Counted from the stretch's first letter, positions 17,987 through 27,219 are shown. The stretch: 64,000 nucleotides of DNA from Thermoplasmata archaeon (GCA_021806235.1 JAJZXU010000017.1:1-64000); one strand, 5' to 3'. Program-made: numbers and translations. Notes: a model not told the origin generated them from the letters alone.

Positions 17987-18610
17987 TTATATTAATTTAT
18001 AAGGTTCCCCGTGTGATGGGTATATTGTTACTGGCTTCATGCTTTTTATTTTTTCAAGTGATAAATTTGCTGCCCTTATATCCTGTATAAACATTCTATC
18101 TAATTTTATTTTATTTCTTTTAACTGTCAATGCGTCTCCAACAAAAATTGCATTATCCTGCTCATAATAAATGGAAACATTTGCATTTGTATATCCTGGA
18201 GTATCTATAACTTTTAGAAAATCAAGGTTGAACCTGTTGTATGATGAAATATTTTTAACACCATCGAATCTTAAACCCCTGCCCTCAACCTCCATAATAC
18301 CTCTTAATGCCGGACCGTGTATCATTGTATCCATTTCACTTTTGGTTACAAATATTTTTGGTTTATATCTATCATATAGTTCCTTTAATGCACCAACGTG
18401 AGTGTAATCGACCGAGGTTATCAGTATATAACCAGGTTCTTCATTTTTCTTGTCATAAAAATCATAAATTTTATTTATATCATTCCGTATGCCCGCGTCT
18501 ATCTGGATAACTTTATCCCCGTGCTTTATAACGTATATATTAAGGGCTGTTTTATTCCCTATTTTACTTATATTTTCTGGATATTCAAAATTACTTTTCA
18601 TAATAATCAT
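17987..18610 (-). CDS. Metallo-beta-lactamase-fold protein with degenerate metal motif
   Basis: A 207-residue single-domain MBL fold. The order is correct: 'VIQIDAGI' (strand before motif 1), 'ILITSVDYTHVGAL' in place of the usual THxHxDHxGAL, 'VIDTPGYTNANVSIYY' in place of DTPGHTxGS, 'AIFVGDALTV' and 'YPSHGEP'. Three of four residues of the HxHxDH motif are replaced (Ser, Asp and Thr) and the His of the DTPGH motif is Tyr. The late Asp and His remain. Loss of metal-dependent hydrolysis is therefore likely, or the metal site is altered. A TATA-like element lies about 25 bases before the ATG. It is adjacent to ctaB on the same strand. Confidence 0.82.
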   Translation of the reverse strand: MIIMKSNFEYPENISKIGNKTALNIYVIKHGDKVIQIDAGIRNDINKIYDFYDKKNEEPGYILITSVDYTHVGALKELYDRYKPKIFVTKSEMDTMIHGPALRGIMEVEGRGLRFDGVKNISSYNRFNLDFLKVIDTPGYTNANVSIYYEQDNAIFVGDALTVKRNKIKLDRMFIQDIRAANLSLEKIKSMKPVTIYPSHGEPYKLI

Positions 18611-18628
18611 TAATTATATATCATTAAA

Positions 18629-19495
18629 TTATATAAATGGATATAATATAATAACAACAAGCAGGATAAAAAGGTACATGTTGGATAAACCAAACGCACT
18701 TCTAAAGTATTTTTTATTATATTCGTGGAATACGGGTTTAAGTACATAGTATATTAGTAAAACATCCATTATAGCTGCTATTGGTATATATGCAAATCCC
18801 AGCTTTATACTGGACACAAATAGTGGAATCATAGAATAAAATATGAGTATAACTGTGTTAACAATAATCCAGAACTCTGCTTTTTTTATGCCTACAACTG
18901 CTGGAAGCATCGGTACATTGCTTTTTTTATAGTCATCGATATTATTTACGGAAAGATTCCAGAAATGCGTGGGTGTCCACATGAATACCAGAAATGCTAT
19001 GAATAGTGAGATTAATGATACTGAATCGGTTAATGATGCCCAGCCCGCCAGTGCAGGGAAACTACCTGCTATACCTCCTATAACAATGTTTAATGATGTT
19101 CTTCTCTTCAATATTATTGTATACAGAACCACATAGCTCAAAAATCCGGCAAATATGAAAACTGCGGTTAACGGGTTGATAAGTACATAACTTATGATAA
19201 ATGAAAAAATTATCATTAATGTGGATACTGCAAATATTTTATTCCTGGTTGATAAATTTAATGTATCTGATCTTGATCTGGTCCTTTTCATCTCTATATC
19301 TATATCCATATCATAAATATTATTGAATATGCTTGCTGACATTGATGCCAGGGTACCGCTTAGTAGTAAATAAAATAAAATCATGGGATAGCCTGTGCTT
19401 CCTGGTACAACGATAAAGCCTGCAACGGCAACTAAATCGATAAGAATAGTAATTTCCATTTTTGTAATTTTCATGAAATTTGTAATCTTTGACAT
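18629..19495 (-). CDS. ctaB: Protoheme IX farnesyltransferase (heme O synthase)
   Basis: Adds a farnesyl group to protoheme to make heme O for the terminal oxidase. The 288-residue UbiA-type protein has eight or nine membrane helices. The Asp-rich motif 'NNIYDMDIDIEMKRTRSRS' (about residues 58-76) binds the prenyl diphosphate through Mg, and 'GGIAGSFPALAGWASLTDS' plus 'MWTPTHFWNLSVNNIDDYKK' are typical of COX10/CtaB. A GGGGGGAG site precedes the ATG. It sits downstream of the oxidase genes in the same direction. Confidence 0.93.
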   Translation of the reverse strand: MSKITNFMKITKMEITILIDLVAVAGFIVVPGSTGYPMILFYLLLSGTLASMSASIFNNIYDMDIDIEMKRTRSRSDTLNLSTRNKIFAVSTLMIIFSFIISYVLINPLTAVFIFAGFLSYVVLYTIILKRRTSLNIVIGGIAGSFPALAGWASLTDSVSLISLFIAFLVFMWTPTHFWNLSVNNIDDYKKSNVPMLPAVVGIKKAEFWIIVNTVILIFYSMIPLFVSSIKLGFAYIPIAAIMDVLLIYYVLKPVFHEYNKKYFRSAFGLSNMYLFILLVVIILYPFI

Positions 19496-19550
19496 TGAAC
19501 TCCCCCCTTTAAATTTTTAAAAATATATAATAAATTTATAAAAAATATAT

Positions 19551-20378
19551 TTAATCACCAGCTGACGGTGGTGTTGGTGCTGCGCCATAAAGTGTTGGTC
19601 CATAGTTGTATGTTTTACCATGGTATACAAATGTCTGGTTCATTTCTCCAGCTTTCTGCTGGTTTTCCCATTTTGTAAAGTTATGTGGTGATAATACAAA
19701 TGCAGGCCCCCTCATATGGGCATGCCCTAATCCACACAGTTCAACGCATTCAAATTCGTACAGGCCCGCCTGGGTTATATTTGTCCATATATAGTTATAA
19801 TGCCCCGGGAATGCATCCACTTTGGTTACATTGATCAGATAGAACGAATGCATTACATCAACACTCGTTACATTAAACTGTATTGGCGTATTTGCGGGCA
19901 GTACTACGAAACGCCTTGATGATGAGTGATTTGGATATATAAATATCCACTGCCACTGGTAACCAATGACGTTGATATCTGTGTAATTATGGGCGTTAGT
20001 TGGTGCGCTTGGTGCTGCTCCTGCTACCCTTATTCCATATGCCGGTGGTAAATCGTAAACAAGCAGTGATAGCAGTATAAGGACAACGAATAGCACAAAC
20101 AATTTAAATATTGCTTTATTTCCCCGCTCTATTTCCTCTATTCTACCGGGTCTCATATCCTCCTTGGGGTTATACCTTTCATTCATGAAATTATCTGCTT
20201 CTTTCTTACGGTAACTCTTTATGAATACAAAGATATACCAGAAGGCAAATCCAGCACCGATAACTATTCCTGGCAATATATATGCCAGAAATATTGATGT
20301 TATCTCAGCACCGGTTATTGACCCTTTAGGTATAAGATGGTATACATCCGGAATTATATTATATATACTTTCTAACAT
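19551..20378 (-). CDS. Cytochrome c oxidase subunit II-like protein (CuA)
   Basis: 275 residues with two membrane helices (about 27-50 and 92-112) followed by a cupredoxin domain outside the membrane. The CuA site is intact: 'VDVMHSFYLI' gives the first His, and 'ECVELCGLGHAHM' gives two Cys, a His and a Met. It probably receives electrons from the neighbouring sulfocyanin-like protein rather than cytochrome c, which the window does not encode. An AGGTG site precedes the ATG. Confidence 0.93.
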   Translation of the reverse strand: MLESIYNIIPDVYHLIPKGSITGAEITSIFLAYILPGIVIGAGFAFWYIFVFIKSYRKKEADNFMNERYNPKEDMRPGRIEEIERGNKAIFKLFVLFVVLILLSLLVYDLPPAYGIRVAGAAPSAPTNAHNYTDINVIGYQWQWIFIYPNHSSSRRFVVLPANTPIQFNVTSVDVMHSFYLINVTKVDAFPGHYNYIWTNITQAGLYEFECVELCGLGHAHMRGPAFVLSPHNFTKWENQQKAGEMNQTFVYHGKTYNYGPTLYGAAPTPPSAGD

Positions 20379-20389
20379 TTTTTTTCACC

Positions 20390-21007
20390 TCATTTTATTG
20401 TGTAATATGGAGTTGTTACATGGCTACTTACTACCACGAATACATACATACCTGCTTCAGCATGTGTGGTTAAACCGCATACTATCCAGTAATTAGCAGG
20501 CAGTGTGTTGTTCCACCATATTGCTTTGGAATGTGCTGTGTTTCCATACCATATTGGAAGTATTCCACCTGTACTGTTTATAATCTTTTTAACGTGTACA
20601 CTTGTATGTGCCCATACAGGCCCACGTGACCACTGCGATGAGTGTGGCAATTCTATTTTTAATGTGTGTGCCTTTACCTCAAAATTTGTCATATTTGCAT
20701 GTATATCTGCATGTGCCGGTAAATATATTGTCATAGCACCATATGATGTACCATTAAAGTTAAATGGGTATGCATTGGAATGTCCATTTCCCCGACCCCA
20801 TGCAGCCAGTGAAAGATTGACCACTTCATGGATTGTTCCATTTGATGAAGTTACATTGTAATATGGTATATTTCTATGTGCTACTGCACCCTGATCTGAC
20901 ATTACTGTATTTGTTGGTGCATATGATACAACTGTTATTCCTACTGCTGCGATCAATATAACTGCCACTATAAGTACTGCAAATGCAGCTTTTACTAATG
21001 TCTTCAA
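20390..21007 (-). CDS. Sulfocyanin-like blue copper protein
   Basis: A 205-residue protein with an N-terminal membrane anchor (about residues 5-28) and a cupredoxin domain. The copper ligands can be seen: a His in 'KAHTLKIELPH', Cys and His in 'WIVCGLTTHAEAGMYVFV', with Met as possible axial ligand. 'FNFNGTSYGAMTIYLPAHAD' is close to the sulfocyanin pattern. Sulfocyanin carries electrons to the oxidase in Sulfolobus and Ferroplasma. The start is a TTG at 21007, because AGGTGG lies just before it and it overlaps the TGA of the preceding gene, the usual sign of coupling. The longer ORF in the track begins inside that gene. Confidence 0.85.
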   Translation of the reverse strand: MKTLVKAAFAVLIVAVILIAAVGITVVSYAPTNTVMSDQGAVAHRNIPYYNVTSSNGTIHEVVNLSLAAWGRGNGHSNAYPFNFNGTSYGAMTIYLPAHADIHANMTNFEVKAHTLKIELPHSSQWSRGPVWAHTSVHVKKIINSTGGILPIWYGNTAHSKAIWWNNTLPANYWIVCGLTTHAEAGMYVFVVVSSHVTTPYYTIK

Positions 21008-21225
21008 GAGAACCACCTGCCCATAAATACATTCAGGAATAGCCATAGTGAAAACCATATAGCTATTACAATTATAGCAAGTGCGTACGGGTTTTTCCAT
21101 ATACCAATCTCGTTGTATTCTAAGTCGTCATCCCCCAGTTCCATTTCAACGTCCTCGTATTCGTAAGACTTTTTCATCTCCTTCTTATTTACCTTCTCAG
21201 ATTTTTCATTATTTATATCAACCAT
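21004..21225 (-). CDS. Small single-helix protein of the oxidase operon
   Basis: 73 residues: a charged, acidic N-terminal half ('YEYEDVEMELGDDDLEYNE') and one membrane helix near the C-terminus ('ALAIIVIAIWFSLWLFLNVF'). I do not recognise the family. Its position between COX1/3 and the sulfocyanin-like gene, with overlap to the latter, suggests a small oxidase subunit comparable to the short subunit IV-type peptides in other heme-copper oxidases. That role is inferred only from context. Confidence 0.75.
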   Translation of the reverse strand: MVDINNEKSEKVNKKEMKKSYEYEDVEMELGDDDLEYNEIGIWKNPYALAIIVIAIWFSLWLFLNVFMGRWFS

Positions 21226-21236
21226 TTTTTATCACC

Positions 21237-23738
21237 TCACGCCACAAAGGCTATTGTAGTGAATACACTTGTAAGGAATACAAATGCAATGAACCACATT
21301 AGTATATTTGCACTTGTTGCAGTTCTTCCCCATAATATCCTCTTGCTTTTCTTTATCTGTATCATGTATCTTACCATTACAGCTATTACACCTACAGCAA
21401 ATAATACATCCATCAATGATATCATCCAGAACATAGATGACATTGGGTTTGCTCCTATTCCTGCAAGACCAAGTGCACTGTATGAATTTATTACTACGAA
21501 TGATAACAGGGATGTTATAAGATATATCACCGCAAATACTGTTGCTATTAACATATAGCTGAATGATTTGTTTCTGTTCTTTCCTATAGCACCACCTAAT
21601 GAGAACCAGGAGAATAAACCCGCTATTCCTATAGTTATTATTGATATTGCTATATATACAGATGCCAGTGATGGGAAGAAGAATGTTGTTGGATCGCTTC
21701 CTTGCACATATGGTGAAACTGACTGTAGTTTTATCCATTCCACCATACCATAGAATGTTGCCATCCATATCATATCACCTGCAAGGAATATTAACATTCC
21801 AAGCCTCATGTTGTTGAGGCCTTTTGTAATAGGTTCTTTCCTGTATGTGGGTGGTACGTTGGGTGATTTTAATTTGTAATCATCGTACATCCATCTGAAA
21901 CAGCCCAGTACAAATATCGCCAGTGCAACTGCAACTACTACATATCCAAGATATGCATAGACTGTTCCAAAGGCGTATGGTTTATATCCCATCAGGGTTA
22001 CAACTGCACCAACGAATGCTAGGAAAAGTCCACTGGCTATAAGTAGTGGTGCAGATGATAATTCCACTTTAGATGGTGCTATTGGATGATGTTGATCCAT
22101 TAATAAATCCCTGTGATCTTTACCACCTACATATGGTTCATAGTCAAAGTTATAATATTTTGGAGGATTTGTTGTGAACCATACAAATCCTGCTGTTGCT
22201 TTGTAAGGATTTGTTTCACTTATTGGTTTGTGTTTCTTCAAAGCGTAACCAAAGTTTGCAAACATTATAAGGAAGGATAAACCGAATATAAATGCACCTA
22301 CTGTTGATATCTGGTTAATTATCGTATAACCAGATCCGGCCTGATATGTATAAACCCTTCTGGGTAAATCATACAGGAAGAACATCGGGAAATATAATAC
22401 ATTTACACCTATATATGCAATTGCCCAGTGTATTCTTCCTAATGTTTCATTATACATTTTCCCGGTAAATTTGGGGAAATAGTAATATAAGTTGCCTATT
22501 AAGGCCATTGTAGCCACTCCTACCATGAAGTAATGGAAGTGCGCCACTATGTAATAATCACCGTGAACTATTGTGTCTATGGCAAGTGATGAGTTGGTAA
22601 CTCCTGTTACACCACCTATCATAAATGATGTTGATGCTGCAAGTGCAAATAATACTGGTGTCTGGAATTTGTGCTTTGCACCAAGTAATGTTGCTATTAT
22701 GCCTACTATAAGCATTGATGTGGGTATCGATATGGTTTCTGTGAATATACTATCTGCCATTAACCATGCAAATATTATGCCTGTCATAAATGTATGATGC
22801 AGGAATACCATTACACTATCAACCGATATTGCACCCATTGCGGCTATCATCCATTTTTTAAGGTAAGGCGCCTTATGGCCAAGATTTGACAGATAGTCAA
22901 ACATTGCACCTGTTCCGGGTAATAGCAATAGGTAAACTTCTGGATGACCGAAGTACCAGAATAGGTTTTCCCACATTAATGCACCACCATATGTTGATAT
23001 GTATACTGAAAAACCAAAAACGTTTGATAGAACCAGTATAAAGAACATTGCAGTAATTTCAGGGAAGACAAACCATGATATCATTGCAACCCATAGTATA
23101 GCCCATGCGAATAAGGGTAAATCCATTAATCTGAAACCTCTTGCTCTTGCCTTGAATATTGTTGCTATAACCTCTGTAGAAGCTATTATGGTACCAAATC
23201 CCCTGAGCACCACAGCGGCAGCAGCACTATCGGCTCCAAGATATGGTGTAAATTTAAATGATGATAGGGGCTGGTATACAGTCCAGCCCGTATCTAAATT
23301 GCCACCGGGTAAAAAGAATCCCGCCCATAATAATAGTCCACTGAATAGATATAACCAGTAACCCAATGCATTAATTCTTGGGTAAATCATATCTCTTGAC
23401 CCTATTGCCAGCGGTATTAAATATATACCAAAGCCAAAACCCAGTGGGCCTAAAAACCATACTAACATTGTCAATCCATGTAGTGTTACTAACTGATTGT
23501 ACTGTAGTGCATCAAGAAATCTTCCTGAGAACAAACTGAAATTGGTAAGGTCATACCTCGGTATTGTCAGTTGTATTCTCATCAATAATGCAAGTACACC
23601 ACCTCCAATAAAGAAAACCAATGATGTCAATATATACAATAGACCTATCTGTTTATGGTTTGTTGAAAAGACCCAACCTTTCACAGAATTATAGATCTTA
23701 TTATTTTCTTCGTACACTTCATTATTTCTGCCTTCCAT
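21237..23738 (-). CDS. Fused cytochrome c oxidase subunits I and III
   Basis: Heme-copper oxygen reductase. Residues 1 to about 560 are COX1: 'QLVTLHGLTMLVWFLGPLGF' supplies a heme ligand, 'YFGHPEVYLLLLPGTG' the CuB His crosslinked to Tyr, 'MVFLHHTFMTG' the two other CuB His, and 'YIVAHFHYFMVGVATM' the His for both hemes. Residues about 600 to 833 are COX3 with 'RLGMLIFLAGDMIWM'. The glutamate of the A1 D-channel motif is not seen where expected, but placement needs an alignment. COX1-COX3 fusions occur in Sulfolobus (SoxM) and Ferroplasma. The gene heads the oxidase operon. Confidence 0.94.
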   Translation of the reverse strand: MEGRNNEVYEENNKIYNSVKGWVFSTNHKQIGLLYILTSLVFFIGGGVLALLMRIQLTIPRYDLTNFSLFSGRFLDALQYNQLVTLHGLTMLVWFLGPLGFGFGIYLIPLAIGSRDMIYPRINALGYWLYLFSGLLLWAGFFLPGGNLDTGWTVYQPLSSFKFTPYLGADSAAAAVVLRGFGTIIASTEVIATIFKARARGFRLMDLPLFAWAILWVAMISWFVFPEITAMFFILVLSNVFGFSVYISTYGGALMWENLFWYFGHPEVYLLLLPGTGAMFDYLSNLGHKAPYLKKWMIAAMGAISVDSVMVFLHHTFMTGIIFAWLMADSIFTETISIPTSMLIVGIIATLLGAKHKFQTPVLFALAASTSFMIGGVTGVTNSSLAIDTIVHGDYYIVAHFHYFMVGVATMALIGNLYYYFPKFTGKMYNETLGRIHWAIAYIGVNVLYFPMFFLYDLPRRVYTYQAGSGYTIINQISTVGAFIFGLSFLIMFANFGYALKKHKPISETNPYKATAGFVWFTTNPPKYYNFDYEPYVGGKDHRDLLMDQHHPIAPSKVELSSAPLLIASGLFLAFVGAVVTLMGYKPYAFGTVYAYLGYVVVAVALAIFVLGCFRWMYDDYKLKSPNVPPTYRKEPITKGLNNMRLGMLIFLAGDMIWMATFYGMVEWIKLQSVSPYVQGSDPTTFFFPSLASVYIAISIITIGIAGLFSWFSLGGAIGKNRNKSFSYMLIATVFAVIYLITSLLSFVVINSYSALGLAGIGANPMSSMFWMISLMDVLFAVGVIAVMVRYMIQIKKSKRILWGRTATSANILMWFIAFVFLTSVFTTIAFVA

Positions 23739-23959
23739 GCATCTAACATATTTATTTTAGATATAAGTGTAATTATAGAATATTTTCAGATAGATTATGA
23801 TTCTATACAGATGTTATTTTACCGTCATTATAGTTTATTTTGATTTAAATTTGTTTTTATATCACCGGATATCATCGAATATCGATATAATATTACCATT
23901 ATTTTGCTAAAAATTACTGTAAATAAAAAACGATTTATACAGAATTGAAATTTTGGTAT

Positions 23960-24724
23960 ATGGCAAAGGAAAGGAATATAGATTATAAATTATTGACTTT
24001 CTTTATAATCTTCCTGATAATTGTTGCGTTTCTAGGTATATATGGTGCATACCATTATAATCCATCAGATGAGAACATAGAACTTGAACAGTACTGTCAA
24101 ATAAGCACTTCCAATTTAATAAAAAATAACAGCAATGAACATATTTATTTTGTTTCCTGGGGTGGTAGCCCATTTGGTGCTGCGAGTTCATGGGCTATAT
24201 ACTCGTTTTTGAATGAATGGGGTGTGCATAATATAAAATATAACTATACGGAATCTATGAATAATTTTCAGTATAACAATACACCTGGATTAATGTTATA
24301 CAACAGTACGTATAATTTCACATATAACAGCCATGCGGTTACATTGAGTACAATTTACTTATATGGTAAAAATATCTCTAATAATAGCCAGGAAATAAAA
24401 TTGGGGCTTAATGAACTAAAAAACATGGTGCCCAAAGATGTGTATAATGAAATAAAAATATATACAACCGAAGCCATAGTAGATGGTACAAGCAATACAA
24501 GTGCAAACATGAGCAGTATACCACATATAAATACTGTAACGTTGATAACTGGAAAGGATGGAGCCTATTTGTTTAACGGTTACCTTTTGTACCCCGGTAA
24601 TTCAGGTTTGGTCAATAATAGTAAACCATTAACTCCTGAAGTTGTAATGGGAAATATAACCTCTATAGGGGGTATAAAAACCTCTATAGGGGGCATAGAA
24701 ACCACATTAAATAAGGTTAAATAA
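23960..24724 (+). CDS. DUF929-like membrane-anchored protein
   Basis: 254 residues. One N-terminal membrane helix (about 12-32) is followed by an external domain rich in Asn, Ser and Thr (many N-x-S/T sites). 'IYFVSWGGSPFGAASSWAIY' is the hallmark of the archaeal DUF929 family, thought to have a thioredoxin-like fold; here the Cys pair of thioredoxin is not present in that loop. The ATG at 23960 is preferred over the TTG at 23945 because a TATA-like 'gatttatacag' lies about 25 bases upstream, giving a leaderless transcript. The C-terminus carries a 7-residue tandem repeat. Confidence 0.75.
   Translation: MAKERNIDYKLLTFFIIFLIIVAFLGIYGAYHYNPSDENIELEQYCQISTSNLIKNNSNEHIYFVSWGGSPFGAASSWAIYSFLNEWGVHNIKYNYTESMNNFQYNNTPGLMLYNSTYNFTYNSHAVTLSTIYLYGKNISNNSQEIKLGLNELKNMVPKDVYNEIKIYTTEAIVDGTSNTSANMSSIPHINTVTLITGKDGAYLFNGYLLYPGNSGLVNNSKPLTPEVVMGNITSIGGIKTSIGGIETTLNKVK
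24659..24700 (+). repeat. 21-bp tandem duplication inside a coding region
   Basis: Two adjacent copies of 'acctctatagggggtataa' (21 bases with its final bases), differing at only two positions. They add a second seven-residue unit 'TSIGGIK/E' to the DUF929-like protein without breaking the frame. This looks like a recent slippage or duplication event. Confidence 0.85.
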
Positions 24725-24767
24725 AAAAATTAAACGTCTTAAAATTCTTAATTGAAAAATAATTAAT

Positions 24768-24980
24768 TTAAACCTTATGTTTTTCCCTTAGTTTGTATAT
24801 TATAAGGACTGTAACAAATGCTAGCCCTACAGCCAACATGAACAAATCTACAGCATAACCAGCCGCATAAAAACCACCAATTATAGAACCCGTAGAATCA
24901 GGTTTTATTCCTCTTGTTATACCAGCCAGCGGTAATAGCGCTAGATTTCTTAGTTTTCCTGCTTTATCTCTATGTATCAT
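24768..24980 (-). CDS. Small single-helix membrane protein, unrecognised
   Basis: 70 residues with a basic N-terminus ('MIHRDKAGKLRNLALLPLAG') and one strong membrane helix (about 45-62) ending in 'IIYKLREKHKV'. No family is recognised. The gene is convergent with the DUF929-like gene. Codon use and the hydrophobic pattern favour a real gene, but similar small ORFs can arise by chance in AT-rich DNA. Confidence 0.55.
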   Translation of the reverse strand: MIHRDKAGKLRNLALLPLAGITRGIKPDSTGSIIGGFYAAGYAVDLFMLAVGLAFVTVLIIYKLREKHKV

Positions 24981-25066
24981 AATACATTAACTTAAAAAAA
25001 TATATAAGTCTTATTATAAAATATGTTTATAATTGGTTAATAATTAATTAAAATAAATAAAAATAT

Positions 25067-25315
25067 TCAGTCGTTTATCTGCTTATTTTTGTCATTGTTG
25101 TTTTTTATTTTGTTCTTGTCGCCGGAATTTTTAAATGAAAGTTTAACAACTGCCAGTGCTGTAATGCCTAAACCTACTATATATAAACCTGCCCCAAGTA
25201 TCCCGAAATATGCACTGAATGGTATTAATGAGAATAGAGATATCATAAATATCCCAAAACCTCCTCCAATTAAAATCAAACCGATTGCCAATCTTTTCCA
25301 CACGTTATCAACCAT
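25067..25315 (-). CDS. Small two-helix membrane protein, unrecognised
   Basis: 82 residues from the ATG at 25315; the ORF can be extended to a GTG nine bases upstream, which overlaps a GTGAT site. Two membrane helices (about 8-31 and 36-60) are followed by a hydrophilic Lys/Asn/Asp-rich tail ('NSGDKNKIKNNNDKNKQIN'). The 387 bases between this start and the AAA ATPase gene hold only promoter-type elements. Function unknown. Confidence 0.6.
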   Translation of the reverse strand: MVDNVWKRLAIGLILIGGGFGIFMISLFSLIPFSAYFGILGAGLYIVGLGITALAVVKLSFKNSGDKNKIKNNNDKNKQIND

Positions 25316-25622
25316 AATTATCACTATTAATAAATTATATACTATTTTAATATATAATTTTTATTGTAGACATTGTATATTGTTTATATAATGATATTCT
25401 CCTTACGGTTAAACATTTTTCAGCTTCCCCTATTGAAATAAAAATGCTTCAAGAACTTATTTCACACTCTCAACCCAAATTAAGGCCTATCCCTCATTTA
25501 TTTTATATAGGTTAAATCTCCTACAGTAATCGGGTAAATAATATTGAAGTGAATGTTATTATTTTATATTGAATTAATTTCACGGGCTATTCTTTAATTA
25601 TATAGATATATAATTAATATTG

Positions 25623-25663
25623 TTCCCTATGGTATGGGTAATATTTTATTAAAATTCCCTATG
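25623..25663 (+). promoter_or_regulatory. Direct repeats upstream of the AAA_14 ATPase promoter
   Basis: 'TTCCCTATG' occurs at 25623-25631 and again at 25655-25663, start points 32 bases apart, or about three helical turns. The second copy ends seven bases before the BRE/TATA element. This arrangement suits a regulator binding the same face of the helix. No regulator is known. The rest of the 387-base gap is AT-rich with nothing else visible. Confidence 0.4.
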
Positions 25664-25669
25664 CCAAAG

Positions 25670-25682
25670 GAAAACTTAAATA
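25670..25682 (+). promoter_or_regulatory. BRE/TATA promoter, leaderless transcript
   Basis: 'gaaaacttaaata' is close to the archaeal BRE plus TATA consensus. Its centre is about 25 bases from the ATG at 25703, so transcription should begin at or next to the start codon. Confidence 0.65.
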
Positions 25683-25702
25683 ACATTCATATATAATCTA
25701 TT

Positions 25703-27004
25703 ATGGCAGATGTTACCCAGCTTATGTATATTTTAAAAGACCAGAAAGATAGAATGATGCATCTCACATCTGAGAATAAAATCATAAAGAGGGAATTGCC
25801 ATTCAGTACAGATGTATTATCCACCGGTGCGGCAACAATAATACTTGGACCAAGAAGATGTGGTAAATCAACCTTTTCATTTGAGCTCCTTGGGGATAAA
25901 AAATTTGGTTACATAAACTTTGATGATGAAAGATTGAACATATCGATAGAAGATCTCAACCAGGTAATAGAGGCTATTTATTCCCTGGAGGGTAATGTGG
26001 AAATATTGCTATTTGATGAGATCCAGGAAGTACCCGGGTGGGAAAAATTCATATCAAGATTAATAGACGAAAAAAAGATAATGATAACTGGAAGCAATTC
26101 AAAATTATCAGGTAAGGGATTATCAACATACATGACTGGAAGGCATATAAATTATAATCTTCTGCCATTTAGTTTTACAGAATTTCTCACATATTACGGT
26201 TTTTATCTGGAAAAAAATAATGTTTATACAACAGAGAAAAAAGCGGAGCTGGTGAATTTTCTTAATAAATATATGGAGATGGGTGGATTCCCACTGGCAT
26301 TAAAAATAGGCAGGGATTACCTTGTTGATTTATATACTGATATCATTGAGCATGATATAGTACAGGCATATGGAATAAAATTAAAATTAAAATTAAAGGA
26401 ATTTACCAGATATGTCATTACAAATTATTCATCAGAAATAAGTTATAACAGGTTAAGCAGGATTCTAGAAATATCAGGTAAAAGTACTATAAATAACTGG
26501 ATGTCCTATTTTAATGATGCATATATTTTTTTTACTGTGGAAAAATTCTCATTTAAAATGAAAGAATCCATAATGTCACCAAAAAAGGTTTATGTAATAG
26601 ATGATGGCTTGATAAATATAAATTCATTTGATAGAAATACAGGCAGATTGATGGAGAATACAGTTGCTATTGATCTTTTGAAATGCAAGAACTATAGCAA
26701 TGGTAATTTTGAAATAAATTACTGGAAGGATTACAGTAACCGCGAAATAGATTTTGTTATTCATAAAGGAATGAAAGTGCTTAAATTAATAAATGTCACA
26801 TTTTCCTCGTCCATGAAAGATATAAAGGATAGAGAAATAAACTCGTTAATAGGGGGGTCAGTGGAATTAAACTGCAATGACCTGTATATAATTACCTGGG
26901 ATTATGAATCCACTGAAAAGTTTAATGGAAAAACAATTAAATTTATACCACTGTGGAAATGGCTTATCGATAAGGATAAAATAATTACCAGGGAAAATCT
27001 GTAA
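25703..27004 (+). CDS. AAA_14/DUF4143 family ATPase
   Basis: 433 residues. The N-terminal AAA domain has Walker A 'GPRRCGKST' (about 51-59), Walker B 'EILLFDEIQEVPGWEKFI' and sensor-like 'KIMITGSNSKL' (about 127-137). The second half carries a DUF4143-type domain ('RIDFVIHKGMKVLKLINVTF' region), related to restriction-endonuclease-like folds. Such proteins are widespread in archaea and often multiply in a genome; their role is unknown, and links to mobile elements or to stress have been suggested. It is a single gene behind its own promoter. Confidence 0.85.
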   Translation: MADVTQLMYILKDQKDRMMHLTSENKIIKRELPFSTDVLSTGAATIILGPRRCGKSTFSFELLGDKKFGYINFDDERLNISIEDLNQVIEAIYSLEGNVEILLFDEIQEVPGWEKFISRLIDEKKIMITGSNSKLSGKGLSTYMTGRHINYNLLPFSFTEFLTYYGFYLEKNNVYTTEKKAELVNFLNKYMEMGGFPLALKIGRDYLVDLYTDIIEHDIVQAYGIKLKLKLKEFTRYVITNYSSEISYNRLSRILEISGKSTINNWMSYFNDAYIFFTVEKFSFKMKESIMSPKKVYVIDDGLININSFDRNTGRLMENTVAIDLLKCKNYSNGNFEINYWKDYSNREIDFVIHKGMKVLKLINVTFSSSMKDIKDREINSLIGGSVELNCNDLYIITWDYESTEKFNGKTIKFIPLWKWLIDKDKIITRENL

Positions 27005-27219
27005 ATTTATGCATAAAATGGGTTATAATTACACGCAATAGTTTTGCGTTTTAATATATATGAGATATTTTCCCAGTAAGGCATCGCTTTTACACGCAAT
27101 ATGATTTTATCATATATTTCATCCACTTCCCGGAACTTACTATACGGCTTCTGAATTTCAATTCATGTTAACAAATTGCAAAAACATTGATACGGTTTCA
27201 AAATTCTTTTATCATTAAT

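Noticed and set aside
21232-21768. 178-aa minus-strand ORF inside the COX1/3 gene
   Set aside because: An alternative frame of the COX3 part. It is rich in Cys, Asn and Ile as expected from shifted hydrophobic codons.
25325-25702. Possible insertion element or ncRNA in the gap before the AAA_14 gene
   Set aside because: No inverted ends, target duplication or stable stem were seen; only promoter-type elements could be supported.
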